Below, in pieces: positions 10,081-17,920 of a stretch of DNA of 64,000 bases. The translations under genes and the position numbers were made by a program. This DNA is from Donghicola mangrovi (GTDB taxonomy: Bacteria > Pseudomonadota > Alphaproteobacteria > Rhodobacterales > Rhodobacteraceae), in the NCBI RefSeq assembly GCF_013377535.1, contig NZ_JABCJE010000003.1, positions 434,001-498,000 of the forward strand. The letters are read 5' to 3'. Numbering within the stretch: position 1 is the first letter of the stretch; the number at the start of each line of letters is the position of its first letter. The notes beneath the pieces were generated by a model that was not told where the DNA came from, did no database searches, and worked only from the letters and a program-made list of their open reading frames with translations.

Positions 10081-10729
10081 GCCCGATGACGACGAGAAAA
10101 GCCTCTTTGACGCGCCGGTGATCGGCGAGCAGGAGCGCATGGTCGAGGCGATCCTTTTTGCCAGCCAAGAGCCCGTGACCGTGGCCGAGCTGAACGCCCG
10201 TATGCCCCACGGCTGTGACGCCGCCGAGGCGCTGGCCTACTTGCGCAAACGCTATGAGGGGCGCGGTGTGCGTGTGGTGCGGGTGGGCGATGCCTATGCC
10301 TTCCGGACGGCGCCCGATCTGGCCTTCCTGATGCAGCAAGAGCGCGAGGAGGTCCGCAAACTGTCCCGCGCCGCGATCGAGACACTGGCCATCATTGCCT
10401 ATCACCAGCCCGTCACCCGCGCCGAGATCGAAGAGATTCGCGGCGTGACCGTCAGCCGTGGCACCATCGACCAGCTTCTGGATATGGAGTGGATCCGCTT
10501 TGGCCGCCGCCGGATGACACCGGGCCGGCCTGTGACCTTTGTGGTGACGCAGGAGTTTCTGGACCACTTCGGGCTGGAAAGCGCCCGCGATCTGCCCGGC
10601 CTGTCGGAACTGCGGGCCGCCGGTCTGCTGGACAGCCGGATGCTGGGGGCAGGGACCATTCCGACCTCGCGCGACGAAGAGGACGAAGAAGAGGAAATGG
10701 CAGGCCAGACCGAGCTGTTCGAGGATTGA
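10070..10729 (+). CDS. scpB: Segregation and condensation protein B
   Basis: Dimeric winged-helix partner of the ScpA kleisin in the SMC-ScpAB complex. The first winged helix (about 18-95) contains EAILFASQEPV. The second (about 100-180) contains the family signature IETLAIIAYHQPVTRAEIEEIRG. The start is a GTG at 10070 that overlaps the last 11 bases of scpA and is preceded by AGAAGGGA. The tail ends in a run of acidic residues. At 219 aa, the length is normal. Confidence 0.93.
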   Translation: MSHKPDDDEKSLFDAPVIGEQERMVEAILFASQEPVTVAELNARMPHGCDAAEALAYLRKRYEGRGVRVVRVGDAYAFRTAPDLAFLMQQEREEVRKLSRAAIETLAIIAYHQPVTRAEIEEIRGVTVSRGTIDQLLDMEWIRFGRRRMTPGRPVTFVVTQEFLDHFGLESARDLPGLSELRAAGLLDSRMLGAGTIPTSRDEEDEEEEMAGQTELFED

Positions 10730-10799
10730 TTCCCCCAGCCGGGTTGAAATGGCGCGTCTCATGCGTACCTTTAGAGGAACGCTATCACAGGGGACGCCC

Positions 10800-10991
10800 A
10801 TGAACGCCAACCAGATCATCAACATCGCGATGCGCCTCTTCGGTCGCCGCCTGATCAACAAGGGCGTGAACGCAGGCATCGACCATTTCGCCAAGAAAAA
10901 CGGGGCCAAGAACGGCCCCGTGTCCGGCCAGAACGCCGGTGATATCGCGAAAAAGGCACGCCAGATCAGCCGTCTGATGCGCCGTTTCTGA
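10800..10991 (+). CDS. Small basic protein downstream of scpB, 63 aa
   Basis: I do not recognise a domain. The 63-residue product is strongly basic, with clusters such as GRRLINK, FAKKNGAKNG and AKKARQISRLMRRF at the C-terminus, and looks helical. It could bind nucleic acid or membrane, but this is inference. The ATG at 10800 is chosen over an upstream in-frame start because an AGGGGA motif precedes it closely. It is 70 bases after scpB on the same strand. Its stop codon abuts the stop of the dCTP deaminase gene with no base between. Confidence 0.72.
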   Translation: MNANQIINIAMRLFGRRLINKGVNAGIDHFAKKNGAKNGPVSGQNAGDIAKKARQISRLMRRF

Positions 10992-12071
10992 TTATTTGAA
11001 GTGCTTGGACAGCTTTAGGCCCTGACCTTGGTAGTTCGAAGCCAGATCGGCGCCATATAGGGTCTCGGGGCGCTCTGACATCTGCTCATAGATCAGGCGG
11101 CCCACGACCTGCCCGTGCTCCAGTACAAAGGGCGCCTCGTGGCAACGCACCTCTAGAACCCCGCGCGCACCGCTGCCGCCAACGGCCGCATGTCCGAAAC
11201 CGGGGTCAAAGAAGCCCGCATAATGCACGCGGAATTCCCCGACCATCGCCAGATAGGGCGCCATTTCGGCCGCATAGGCGGGGGGGATGTGGACAGCCTC
11301 TTGGCTGACCAGAATATAGAACGCGCCCGGGTCCAGAATGATGCGGCCCTGATCGGTGCGAATCTCCTCCCAGAACTCGGCGGGGTCATAGGCGCCGATC
11401 CGGTCCAGATCGATGACGCCCGTATGGGGCTTGGCGCGATAGCCCACCAGATCGGTCCCAGAGAGCCTCAGATCGACCGAGAAGCCCAGACCGTCACTGA
11501 TCACCGGCTCCCCGTTCACTAGCGTCTCTGCTGCGTGCAGGGCGCGCAGGGCGTCGTCATCCAGTACGCTCTGGCCATTGCGGAAGCGGATCTGGTTCAG
11601 GCGCATTCCAGGGCGCACCAGAACGCTGAACGAGCGGGGGCAAATCTCGGCGTAGAGCGGGCCGGAGTAGCCCGCAGGGATGCGGTCGAATTCGGTGCCA
11701 CCGTCGGTCACGCAGCGCGTTAGCAGGTCCAGACGGCCGGTCGAGGACTTGGCATTGGCAACAGCGGTGATTCCCTCGGGCAGGTTCAGGCCTTCCATCA
11801 AGGGGACCAGATAGACGCAGCCCTTTTCCAGCACCGCGCCATTGGTCAGGTCGATCTGGTGCATGGTGAAGTCGTCCAGACGGTCCGCCACGGGCGTGCC
11901 GTGGCCCGGCAGGAACGAGGCGCGAATCCGGTAGGCGACATTGCCAAGACGAAGATCAAGACTTGCGGGCTGGACCTGTCCGGTCAGCAGGGGCGCGGCG
12001 ATCGTGATCGCACCGCTTTCAACCATCTCAGAGATTTTCTGACTCGGCAGAACGCCGGTGGGCTGGGTCAT
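10992..12071 (-). CDS. 2'-deoxycytidine 5'-triphosphate deaminase, two-domain form
   Basis: Makes dUTP from dCTP on the route to dTTP. At 359 aa it is about twice the length of classical DCD. It reads as two dUTPase-fold halves, with related GVLPSQKI...PASLDLRL and SVDLRLSG elements at about residues 6-45 and 205-215. Motifs for nucleotide binding include ANAKSSTGRLDLLTR near 106-120 and the C-terminal VGRLIYEQM. This fused form is known in alphaproteobacteria. The ATG at 12071 follows the tRNA-Pro terminator region, so the gene probably has its own promoter. Confidence 0.88.
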   Translation of the reverse strand: MTQPTGVLPSQKISEMVESGAITIAAPLLTGQVQPASLDLRLGNVAYRIRASFLPGHGTPVADRLDDFTMHQIDLTNGAVLEKGCVYLVPLMEGLNLPEGITAVANAKSSTGRLDLLTRCVTDGGTEFDRIPAGYSGPLYAEICPRSFSVLVRPGMRLNQIRFRNGQSVLDDDALRALHAAETLVNGEPVISDGLGFSVDLRLSGTDLVGYRAKPHTGVIDLDRIGAYDPAEFWEEIRTDQGRIILDPGAFYILVSQEAVHIPPAYAAEMAPYLAMVGEFRVHYAGFFDPGFGHAAVGGSGARGVLEVRCHEAPFVLEHGQVVGRLIYEQMSERPETLYGADLASNYQGQGLKLSKHFK

Positions 12072-12118
12072 TGTCGCGGCCTCCTCGCTTTGGATCGTTT
12101 CCGACCCCCAGATACATT

Positions 12119-12150
12119 AAACGCCCGAGGCCGTTGGCACTCGGGCGTTT
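12119..12150 (-). terminator. Intrinsic terminator after tRNA-Pro
   Basis: A perfect 11-bp stem (AAACGCCCGAG at 12119-12129 with CTCGGGCGTTT at 12140-12150) encloses a 10-base loop. It lies just beyond the CCA end of the reverse-strand tRNA and before the dCTP deaminase gene. The U-tract on the reverse strand is short. Confidence 0.75.
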
Positions 12151-12153
12151 TAA

Positions 12154-12230
12154 TGGTCGGGCTAGCAGGACTCGAACCTGCGACCTTCCGTCCCCCAGAC
12201 GGACGCGCTACCAGGCTGCGCTATAGCCCG
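12154..12230 (-). tRNA. tRNA-Pro (anticodon GGG)
   Basis: A 77-base cloverleaf read on the reverse strand. The acceptor stem CGGGCTA/TAGCCCG is perfect and CCA is encoded. The TCCGT/ACGGA anticodon stem closes the loop CTGGGGG, which gives anticodon GGG for codon CCC (and CCU). The T-loop GGTTCGAGTCC is canonical. It lies between the merR-type gene and a terminator. Confidence 0.95.
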
Positions 12231-12296
12231 ACGTTGTGAGGGGCTTTCTACAGTTGTGGGCGGCAGGCGCAAGAGCGAAATACAACTTTTTCGAAA

Positions 12297-13073
12297 TTAT
12301 TTCGTCTGCGACAGGCGTGCGTGCAGCGCACGGATCTGCGGAGCCATATTTTGCAGGGCCGCGAGGTGTTTTTCCGGTGATTGCAAGACCATAGCCAGAA
12401 TACGCGGCGCAGGCTCTGCGGGCGTGGGAACGGCTGCGGCGGAAATATTTTCGGGAATCGCGGGGGCAGACTCGGGCTCTGGTTGGGGCTCGGCGGCCTC
12501 AATCGGTGCGGGGGCACGGCGCAGGGGAATAACCTCGGCCGGGGGCGGGGCGGGTTCGTCCTCGACCTCGACTTCCAGCAGCTCGATTTCTTCTTCTTCC
12601 TCGAAACCGTCCCCGAACAGATTGCCCTGCGCGTTCGTTTCCTGAACCTCGGCCAGCGGGGTGCGGATCGTTTCGGGCAGAGGGGGTAGGGGCGCCTGAG
12701 CGGGCACCACAGCCTCGGTCACGGCGGGCGTGGCCTCGGGCTGCGCCACAGGGGGGTGTGCCTCAGTCTCGGTTACAGATGCAGTATCATCCAGTGAAAC
12801 TGGCTCTGACAGGCCGCTTACATATTTCACGCCCTGTTGCCGCAGCACTTTTTGCACGCCCTTGATGGTCATGCCCTCGTCGTGCAGCAGCTTCTTGATT
12901 CCCCCGAGCAATTCCATGTCGGCTGGTCGGTAATACCTGCGCCCACCGGCCCGTTTGATCGGTTTGACCTGGGTGAACTTGCTTTCCCAGAATCGCAGAA
13001 CGTGGGCGGGCGTTTCCAGCCAGTCAGCGACTTCGCTGATGGTACGAAAGGCATCGGGGGATTTATGCGCCAT
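12297..13073 (-). CDS. MerR-family transcriptional regulator with long low-complexity tail
   Basis: The N-terminal MerR winged helix (about 8-78) is clear: [22 protein letters not shown], split here by position into the helix-turn-helix, and [12 protein letters not shown] as the wing. Residues about 90-225 are Pro/Glu/Ala-rich with a run of acidic residues and no recognisable ligand domain, so the effector is unknown. The gene is directly downstream of ihfA (9-base gap), an arrangement I know from many alphaproteobacteria. It has no visible metal-binding cysteines at the dimer helix, so a metal sensor is unlikely. The target genes cannot be inferred. Confidence 0.88.
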   Translation of the reverse strand: MAHKSPDAFRTISEVADWLETPAHVLRFWESKFTQVKPIKRAGGRRYYRPADMELLGGIKKLLHDEGMTIKGVQKVLRQQGVKYVSGLSEPVSLDDTASVTETEAHPPVAQPEATPAVTEAVVPAQAPLPPLPETIRTPLAEVQETNAQGNLFGDGFEEEEEIELLEVEVEDEPAPPPAEVIPLRRAPAPIEAAEPQPEPESAPAIPENISAAAVPTPAEPAPRILAMVLQSPEKHLAALQNMAPQIRALHARLSQTK

Positions 13074-13082
13074 AGGGTCGCC

Positions 13083-13388
13083 TTATTTTTTGCGGTTCCC
13101 GTCCGCGACACGATCCTTCATCAGATGCGAAGGCCGGAAAGTCAGCACACGGCGGGGGTGGATCGGCACTTCCTCACCGGTTTTCGGGTTCCGGCCGACT
13201 CGTGCCGCCTTTTCCCGGACGCTGAACGTTCCGAATGAAGAAATCTTTACTTGCTCACCACGTACCAGCGCATCGGACATGTGTTCCAATACACTTTCAA
13301 CCAGCTGTGCAGATTCATTTCGCGACAAACCGACCTCGTTAAAGACGGCTTCACTCAGATCCATCCGCGTAAGGGTCTTTTCACCCAT
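13083..13388 (-). CDS. ihfA: Integration host factor subunit alpha
   Basis: DNA-bending nucleoid protein that pairs with IHF-beta. The 101-residue product has the HU/IHF fold: a helical N-terminus with [10 protein letters not shown], the strand [13 protein letters not shown], and the minor-groove arm RNPKTGEEV followed by R-V-L-T-F. The ATG at 13388 is chosen over an upstream in-frame start because GGGGAG precedes it at suitable spacing and the family begins this way. It lies in the rpmF-plsX-fabH-ihfA-merR run; IHF-alpha rather than HU is supported by the arm sequence and context. Confidence 0.93.
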   Translation of the reverse strand: MGEKTLTRMDLSEAVFNEVGLSRNESAQLVESVLEHMSDALVRGEQVKISSFGTFSVREKAARVGRNPKTGEEVPIHPRRVLTFRPSHLMKDRVADGNRKK

Positions 13389-13474
13389 AATCGCTCTCCC
13401 CATTGCTAAACGAACAATAGGGCGCTTGGATTTTACGAGTCAATATCAACAGCTTGTCGGCGGTGTACGTTTCG

Positions 13475-14446
13475 TTACCACCGGATCACGACGGAGCCCC
13501 ATGCAAGGCCCCCGCCGATCGCTTCGGTGACCACAAGATCGCCCTGTTTGATCTGTCCGCGTTCCTTGCCCACGGACAGGGCCAGCGGGATCGACGCCGC
13601 CGAGGTGTTGCCGTGATCCTGAACGGTCACGACCACGCGCTCCATGGGGACGCCCATGCGCTGGGCTGTGCCCTTGATGATGCGCAGGTTCGCCTGATGG
13701 GGCACGATCCAATCCACGTCATCGCCGGTCAGCCCGATCTTGTCGAGCGCGGTGTGCGCAGTTTGTGCAAGCTTTTCAATGGCATGGCGGAACACTTCCT
13801 TGCCCTGCATGCGCAGGTAGCCGGTCGTGCCGGTGGACACGCCGCCGTCCACATACAGAATATCGCGGTACTGGCCGTCCGAATTCAGGTCGGTCGCAAG
13901 GATGCCGCGATCGTCGGTCGAGCCGGTGCCTTCTTCGGCCTCGAGGATCAGCGCGCCCGCGCCGTCACCGAACAGAACGCAGGTTCCGCGGTCTTCCCAA
14001 TCCATGATGCGGCTGAAAGTTTCGGCGCCAATCACAAGAACCCGCTTGGCCGAGCCCGACAAAATCAGGCCGTTGGCATTCGTCAGTGCAAAAACGAACC
14101 CTGCACAAACCGCCTGCACGTCAAATGCAAAGCCCCGAGTCATTCCCAAGCCTGCCTGAATCATCGTGGCGGCCGAAGGGAAAGTCAGATCGGCGGTCGA
14201 GGTGGCGACAATAATCGCGTCCAGATCATTGGGCTGCAGGCCTGCATCGGCCAGCGCGGCCTGTGCGGCGCGAATCCCCAGATCAGAGGTGGTCTGGCCT
14301 TCGGCGGCGAAATGGCGGCGCTCAATCCCCGATCGGCTGCGAATCCATTCGTCGCTGGTCTCGATTTTCTCTTCGAACTCGCTGTTGGGAACCACACGCT
14401 CGGGCAGGTAGTGCCCCACGCCTTTGACAACTGCTCGAAGAGTCAT
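13475..14446 (-). CDS. fabH: Beta-ketoacyl-ACP synthase III
   Basis: Starts fatty-acid synthesis by condensing acetyl-CoA with malonyl-ACP. The thiolase-fold triad is complete: C114 in QAVCAGF, H250 in VPHQANLRI and N280 in HGNTSAAS. The length of 323 is standard. It follows plsX by 15 bases on the same strand, the conserved pairing that couples acyl-phosphate and acyl-ACP metabolism. Confidence 0.96.
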   Translation of the reverse strand: MTLRAVVKGVGHYLPERVVPNSEFEEKIETSDEWIRSRSGIERRHFAAEGQTTSDLGIRAAQAALADAGLQPNDLDAIIVATSTADLTFPSAATMIQAGLGMTRGFAFDVQAVCAGFVFALTNANGLILSGSAKRVLVIGAETFSRIMDWEDRGTCVLFGDGAGALILEAEEGTGSTDDRGILATDLNSDGQYRDILYVDGGVSTGTTGYLRMQGKEVFRHAIEKLAQTAHTALDKIGLTGDDVDWIVPHQANLRIIKGTAQRMGVPMERVVVTVQDHGNTSAASIPLALSVGKERGQIKQGDLVVTEAIGGGLAWGSVVIRW

Positions 14447-14461
14447 TTCACAGAACCGTTT

Positions 14462-15553
14462 TTAATTATCGCCCGAATTGAGCGCATCCTGAGGCAGTGA
14501 CGCTGCAGATGCAACCCGCGCGGCGAGTTTGCTGGTAAAGCCCGACTGGGCCAGCTGGAAGGCCAGCTTCACCGCTGCCGACACACCGGTCGAATCAGCG
14601 GACCCGTGGGATTTCACCACAGTGCCATTCAGGCCAAGGAAGACGCCGCCATTCACACGGCGGGGGTCGATACGCTTTTGCAGACGCTTCAGCGAGGTCA
14701 GCGCCAAGAGGGCCGCGATCTTGGACAGGATGCTGTAGCTGAACGCCTCTTTCAGGAAAGAGCGGATCAGGCTGGCAGTCCCTTCGCCGGTTTTCAGGGC
14801 GATGTTGCCGGTGAAACCGTCGGTCACGATCACGTCCACCTTGTCCGACGGGATGTCCCCACCTTCGACAAAGCCAACGAAATCAAAGGTCCCGGCCTCG
14901 GCGTTGGCGGCGATCAGGTCGTGGGCGGCTTTCATTTCCGCGCGGCCTTTATGCTCTTCGGTGCCGACGTTCAGCAGGCCCACGCGGGGGCGGGACAGGT
15001 TCAGACCGTTGCGGGCATAAGAGGCCCCCATCAGCGCGTATTGCAGCAGGTCTTGCTCGTCGGCGCGCACATCGGCGCCCACGTCGAGCATCACGTTGAA
15101 CCCGTTGGGATTGCGTGAGGGCCACAGCACAGCGATCGCAGGGCGGTTCACGCCGGGGATCTTGCGCAGGCGCACCATCGACAGCGCCATCAGCGCGCCG
15201 GTGTTGCCACAGCTGACACAGACCTCGGCCTCGCCAGCGCGGACAGAATCAATGGCCGAGAACATCGAAGTTCCCTTGCCGTGACGCATCACCTGACTGG
15301 GCTTGTCTTCCATGCTAACCACACCGGCAGCGTCGCGTACTTCGCAACGGCCGATCAGACCGCGCTTGCGGGCGATCAGTTGTTCCAGCTCGGCTTTGGG
15401 GCCGTGGACAATAAAGCGGATGTCAGGGTTTTTTTGTGCGGACAGAGCTAGGCCGTCAACAACGACGGACGGTCCGCGATCCCCGCCCATTGCATCAATG
15501 GACAGGGTGACGGTACGGGCGTCCGTGCGCTCAGTGGTCTGGGTCGCAGTCAT
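14462..15553 (-). CDS. plsX: Phosphate acyltransferase PlsX
   Basis: Converts acyl-ACP to acyl-phosphate, the acyl donor for PlsY in phospholipid synthesis. The family signature SIDAMGGDRGP lies at about 19-29. Later blocks include VVTDGFTGNIALKTGEG near 226-242 and the C-terminal HGSAD element. The length of 363 is normal for alphaproteobacteria. It sits between rpmF and fabH in the conserved ribosome-lipid operon. Confidence 0.95.
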   Translation of the reverse strand: MTATQTTERTDARTVTLSIDAMGGDRGPSVVVDGLALSAQKNPDIRFIVHGPKAELEQLIARKRGLIGRCEVRDAAGVVSMEDKPSQVMRHGKGTSMFSAIDSVRAGEAEVCVSCGNTGALMALSMVRLRKIPGVNRPAIAVLWPSRNPNGFNVMLDVGADVRADEQDLLQYALMGASYARNGLNLSRPRVGLLNVGTEEHKGRAEMKAAHDLIAANAEAGTFDFVGFVEGGDIPSDKVDVIVTDGFTGNIALKTGEGTASLIRSFLKEAFSYSILSKIAALLALTSLKRLQKRIDPRRVNGGVFLGLNGTVVKSHGSADSTGVSAAVKLAFQLAQSGFTSKLAARVASAASLPQDALNSGDN

Positions 15554-15580
15554 GGGTCGCCCGTTTCCTTAGGAAGAAGC

Positions 15581-15787
15581 TTATGCTGCGTCTTCGTCCA
15601 GATCGACTTCTTCGGTCAGGGCAACCACTTCACGGTCGGCGTAGTGGCCGCACGAGGGGCACACGTGGTGGGGGCGCTTCAGCTCGCCACAGTTGGTGCA
15701 TTCGTTGGGGTTACCTGCAACCAGAGCGTCGTGGGCACGGCGGTTGTTGCGGCGCGATTTCGAAACTTTGTTCTGTTGGACAGCCAT
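15581..15787 (-). CDS. rpmF: 50S ribosomal protein L32
   Basis: Large-subunit ribosomal protein of 68 residues. The [14 protein letters not shown]-terminus is diagnostic. Two CxxC pairs (C30/C33 and C43/C46) make this the zinc-binding form. It is the first gene of rpmF-plsX-fabH-ihfA-merR and is preceded by AGGTAGGA. The upstream YceD-like gene, usually its partner, is about 170 bases away on the same strand. Confidence 0.96.
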   Translation of the reverse strand: MAVQQNKVSKSRRNNRRAHDALVAGNPNECTNCGELKRPHHVCPSCGHYADREVVALTEEVDLDEDAA

Positions 15788-15960
15788 TGTCCTACCTCTA
15801 TGCTTTAGGCGGGCGGGGCCCGGAGTTGTCTTACTAAGGGCGTTGCCCGGCGTCGTTGCGGGTTGACGGGGCCTATAGTACTAGGCGCATTCCGTGTCCA
15901 ACCCAAAATTCCGATGAGGCGCGGAAAATACGCCTTTTGCAGCATTCTGCAAGGGGGGTA

Positions 15961-16524
15961 TCAGGAATTTTCCTCGGAGTCCCCGCCCAATTTACTGCGC
16001 AAGGCTGCAAGACCGGCGAAAGGTTTGGCATCTTCGTCGGTCATGGCCTTCTTGCCGGGCTCTGTAACCTGCAAATCCACGGGGTCCGCGCCATCGGCAC
16101 GGGGATAAAGCGGCAGGTTCAGCGAGAGCGACTCGATCATCACTTCAGCCAGATCGACCACGGCGGGCAGGGGCTCGATGCTGTCATCTTCGGGCATCTC
16201 GACCTCTTCGCCTTCGACTTCGGGGATCGATGACAGGTATTTGATCTCGACCGCGGTATCGATGCGGGTGGTGACGGGTTCCAGCGTGACCACGCAGGAC
16301 TGCACCACAGTGGCCCCCAGCGATCCGGTCAGTTTCCAGTCATTGCGGCCCAACGGGGCCAATTCGGCCTCGAATCGCAGTTTGCGCAGGCCATCCAGAC
16401 CCAGTTCATCCGCGATAGCGCGCATTTCCTCGGGGGGCGGGGTCAGAGTGACCCGAGTGGCTTTGCGCTGGGGCAAATCGGCGATACGCAGGGCGTGCTG
16501 CGGTAGGGGAGCTGTGTCTTGCAT
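15961..16524 (-). CDS. YceD-family protein (DUF177), 23S rRNA accumulation type
   Basis: YceD proteins are encoded beside rpmF in many bacteria and have been linked to 23S rRNA accumulation. The 187-residue product has a conserved core (RKLRFEAELAPLGRNDWKLTGSLGA, spanning about 63-88) with the usual V-x-x-S-C-V-V-T-L-E-P-V block at about 91-103. It is acidic towards the middle. The start at 16524 (MQDTAPLPQ) is preferred to a longer in-frame ATG because it matches the usual family length. It is divergent from bamE. Confidence 0.85.
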   Translation of the reverse strand: MQDTAPLPQHALRIADLPQRKATRVTLTPPPEEMRAIADELGLDGLRKLRFEAELAPLGRNDWKLTGSLGATVVQSCVVTLEPVTTRIDTAVEIKYLSSIPEVEGEEVEMPEDDSIEPLPAVVDLAEVMIESLSLNLPLYPRADGADPVDLQVTEPGKKAMTDEDAKPFAGLAALRSKLGGDSEENS

Positions 16525-16597
16525 TCTTGAACCGGTGCCTTTCCTTCTGTAATCGGGATAAAAGCTAATAGACGTCGAGTTCAATAGGGGCAGCAGT

Positions 16598-17053
16598 ATG
16601 CGAGCGGGAAAATGGATAGGACGGGCGACTTGCCTGGCGGCAGTAATTGCGGTCGCGGGCTGCGTCGCGCAGTACCGTCTGCACGGTTATACCCCCTCGG
16701 ACGAGGATCTGGCCGCGATCACCGTGGGCGTCGATACCCGCGATACCGTGGCCGAGGTGATCGGCACGCCCGCGACTTCGGGTGTGATGCGTAACGACGC
16801 GTATTACTACGTTTCCAAGAACGTGCGCTCTTATGGCATGAAGCAGCCCGAGACCATCGACCGCCAGATCGTGGCGATCCGGTTCGACGAGGCGGGTGTT
16901 GTGACCAACATCGAACGCTACACCCTGCAGGACGGCCGCGTTGTGCCGCTGTCCCGCCGCGTGACCGGCAGCAATGTGGATGACGTTCCGTTCCTGACGA
17001 AGCTCTTTGGCAACGTTGGTGGTCTGGACTTGAGTCAAGCCTTCTCCGAGTAA
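16598..17053 (+). CDS. bamE: Outer membrane assembly lipoprotein BamE
   Basis: Lipoprotein subunit of the BAM complex. Residues 1-22 form a lipoprotein signal peptide ending in the lipobox AVAGC, with lipidated C22. The mature SmpA/OmlA fold contains VTVGVDTRDTVAEVIGTP-type and YYYVSK segments near 40-80. The length of 151 fits the alphaproteobacterial form. Its partner BamA is encoded at 37.1 kb. The gene is divergent from the YceD-like gene over a 73-base gap. Confidence 0.9.
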   Translation: MRAGKWIGRATCLAAVIAVAGCVAQYRLHGYTPSDEDLAAITVGVDTRDTVAEVIGTPATSGVMRNDAYYYVSKNVRSYGMKQPETIDRQIVAIRFDEAGVVTNIERYTLQDGRVVPLSRRVTGSNVDDVPFLTKLFGNVGGLDLSQAFSE

Positions 17054-17086
17054 GGTTTTTCCTGTCACGGAGCCTTTGCAGGCGAT

Positions 17087-17881
17087 ATGCTATCCGCAGT
17101 GGATCTTCTTCGCTGCGGACGTGACCGGATGCTGAACATGATGAAGGGGCGGTATCGCACCCGCCTGGCCCAAACCCCCGCGGATATCGAGGCCGCGCAG
17201 CGCCTGCGCTATCTGGCCTTTGTCGCCGAGACGGGGGCAGAGCCCAGCGCGGGCGGTCTGGACGCCGACGCCTATGACAGCATCTGCCACCACATGCTGG
17301 TCGAGGATCAGCGCTCCGGCGATCTGGTGTGCTGTTTCCGGATGTTGCCGCTGACCTCGGGCTCCGAGATTTCGCGCTGCTATGCGGCCCAGTACTATGA
17401 TCTGGCCGCGCTTGAGGGGTACTCGGGCAAGATGGTCGAGATGGGCCGTTTCTGCATTCACCCCGCCGTCACCGATCCCGATATCCTGCGCGTCGCTTGG
17501 GGCGCGATGACCCGCTATGTGGACGATACCGGGGTCGAAATGCTGTTTGGGTGCTCCAGTTTCCGTGGGACCGATGCGCAGGAATATTTCGACGCCTTCG
17601 CGCTGCTCAAGGAACGGCACCTTGGCCCCAAGCGCTGGCTGCCCAAGGTCAAGGCGCCCAACGTCTTTCGCTTTGCCGCCCGCCTGCGCCGCAAGCCCGA
17701 TGCCAAGCTGGCCATGCGCCGAATGCCGCCCCTCTTGAAGACCTATCTGATGATGGGGGGCTGGGTCAGTGACCACGCGGTTGTGGACCGGCATATGAAC
17801 ACGCTCCACGTCTTTACCGGCGTCGAAATCGCGGCAATTCCGCCCGCCCGCAAGAAGCTGCTGCGCGCCGTCGCGGGCTGA
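17087..17881 (+). CDS. olsB: L-ornithine N-alpha-acyltransferase (OlsB-type)
   Basis: GNAT-fold enzyme that N-acylates ornithine with 3-hydroxyacyl-ACP, the first step of ornithine-lipid synthesis. The sequence follows OlsB in length (264) and in blocks: LRYLAFVAETGAE near 38, LVCCFRMLPL near 82, and VEMGRFCIHP near 117. The start is uncertain; a second ATG at 17129 (MLNMMKGRY) would shorten it by 14 residues. The usual partner OlsA (lyso-ornithine acyltransferase) is not next to it; an ABC-F gene follows instead. Confidence 0.87.
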   Translation: MLSAVDLLRCGRDRMLNMMKGRYRTRLAQTPADIEAAQRLRYLAFVAETGAEPSAGGLDADAYDSICHHMLVEDQRSGDLVCCFRMLPLTSGSEISRCYAAQYYDLAALEGYSGKMVEMGRFCIHPAVTDPDILRVAWGAMTRYVDDTGVEMLFGCSSFRGTDAQEYFDAFALLKERHLGPKRWLPKVKAPNVFRFAARLRRKPDAKLAMRRMPPLLKTYLMMGGWVSDHAVVDRHMNTLHVFTGVEIAAIPPARKKLLRAVAG

Positions 17882-17920
17882 CCCCTTGACGGCGATGCGG
17901 GGCAGGGATAGCGCGATGCC

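Noticed and set aside
15788-15960. Possible gene between rpmF and the YceD-like gene
   Set aside because: Short frames here have no ribosome-binding site and no conserved-looking sequence; it is better read as the rpmF leader and promoter.
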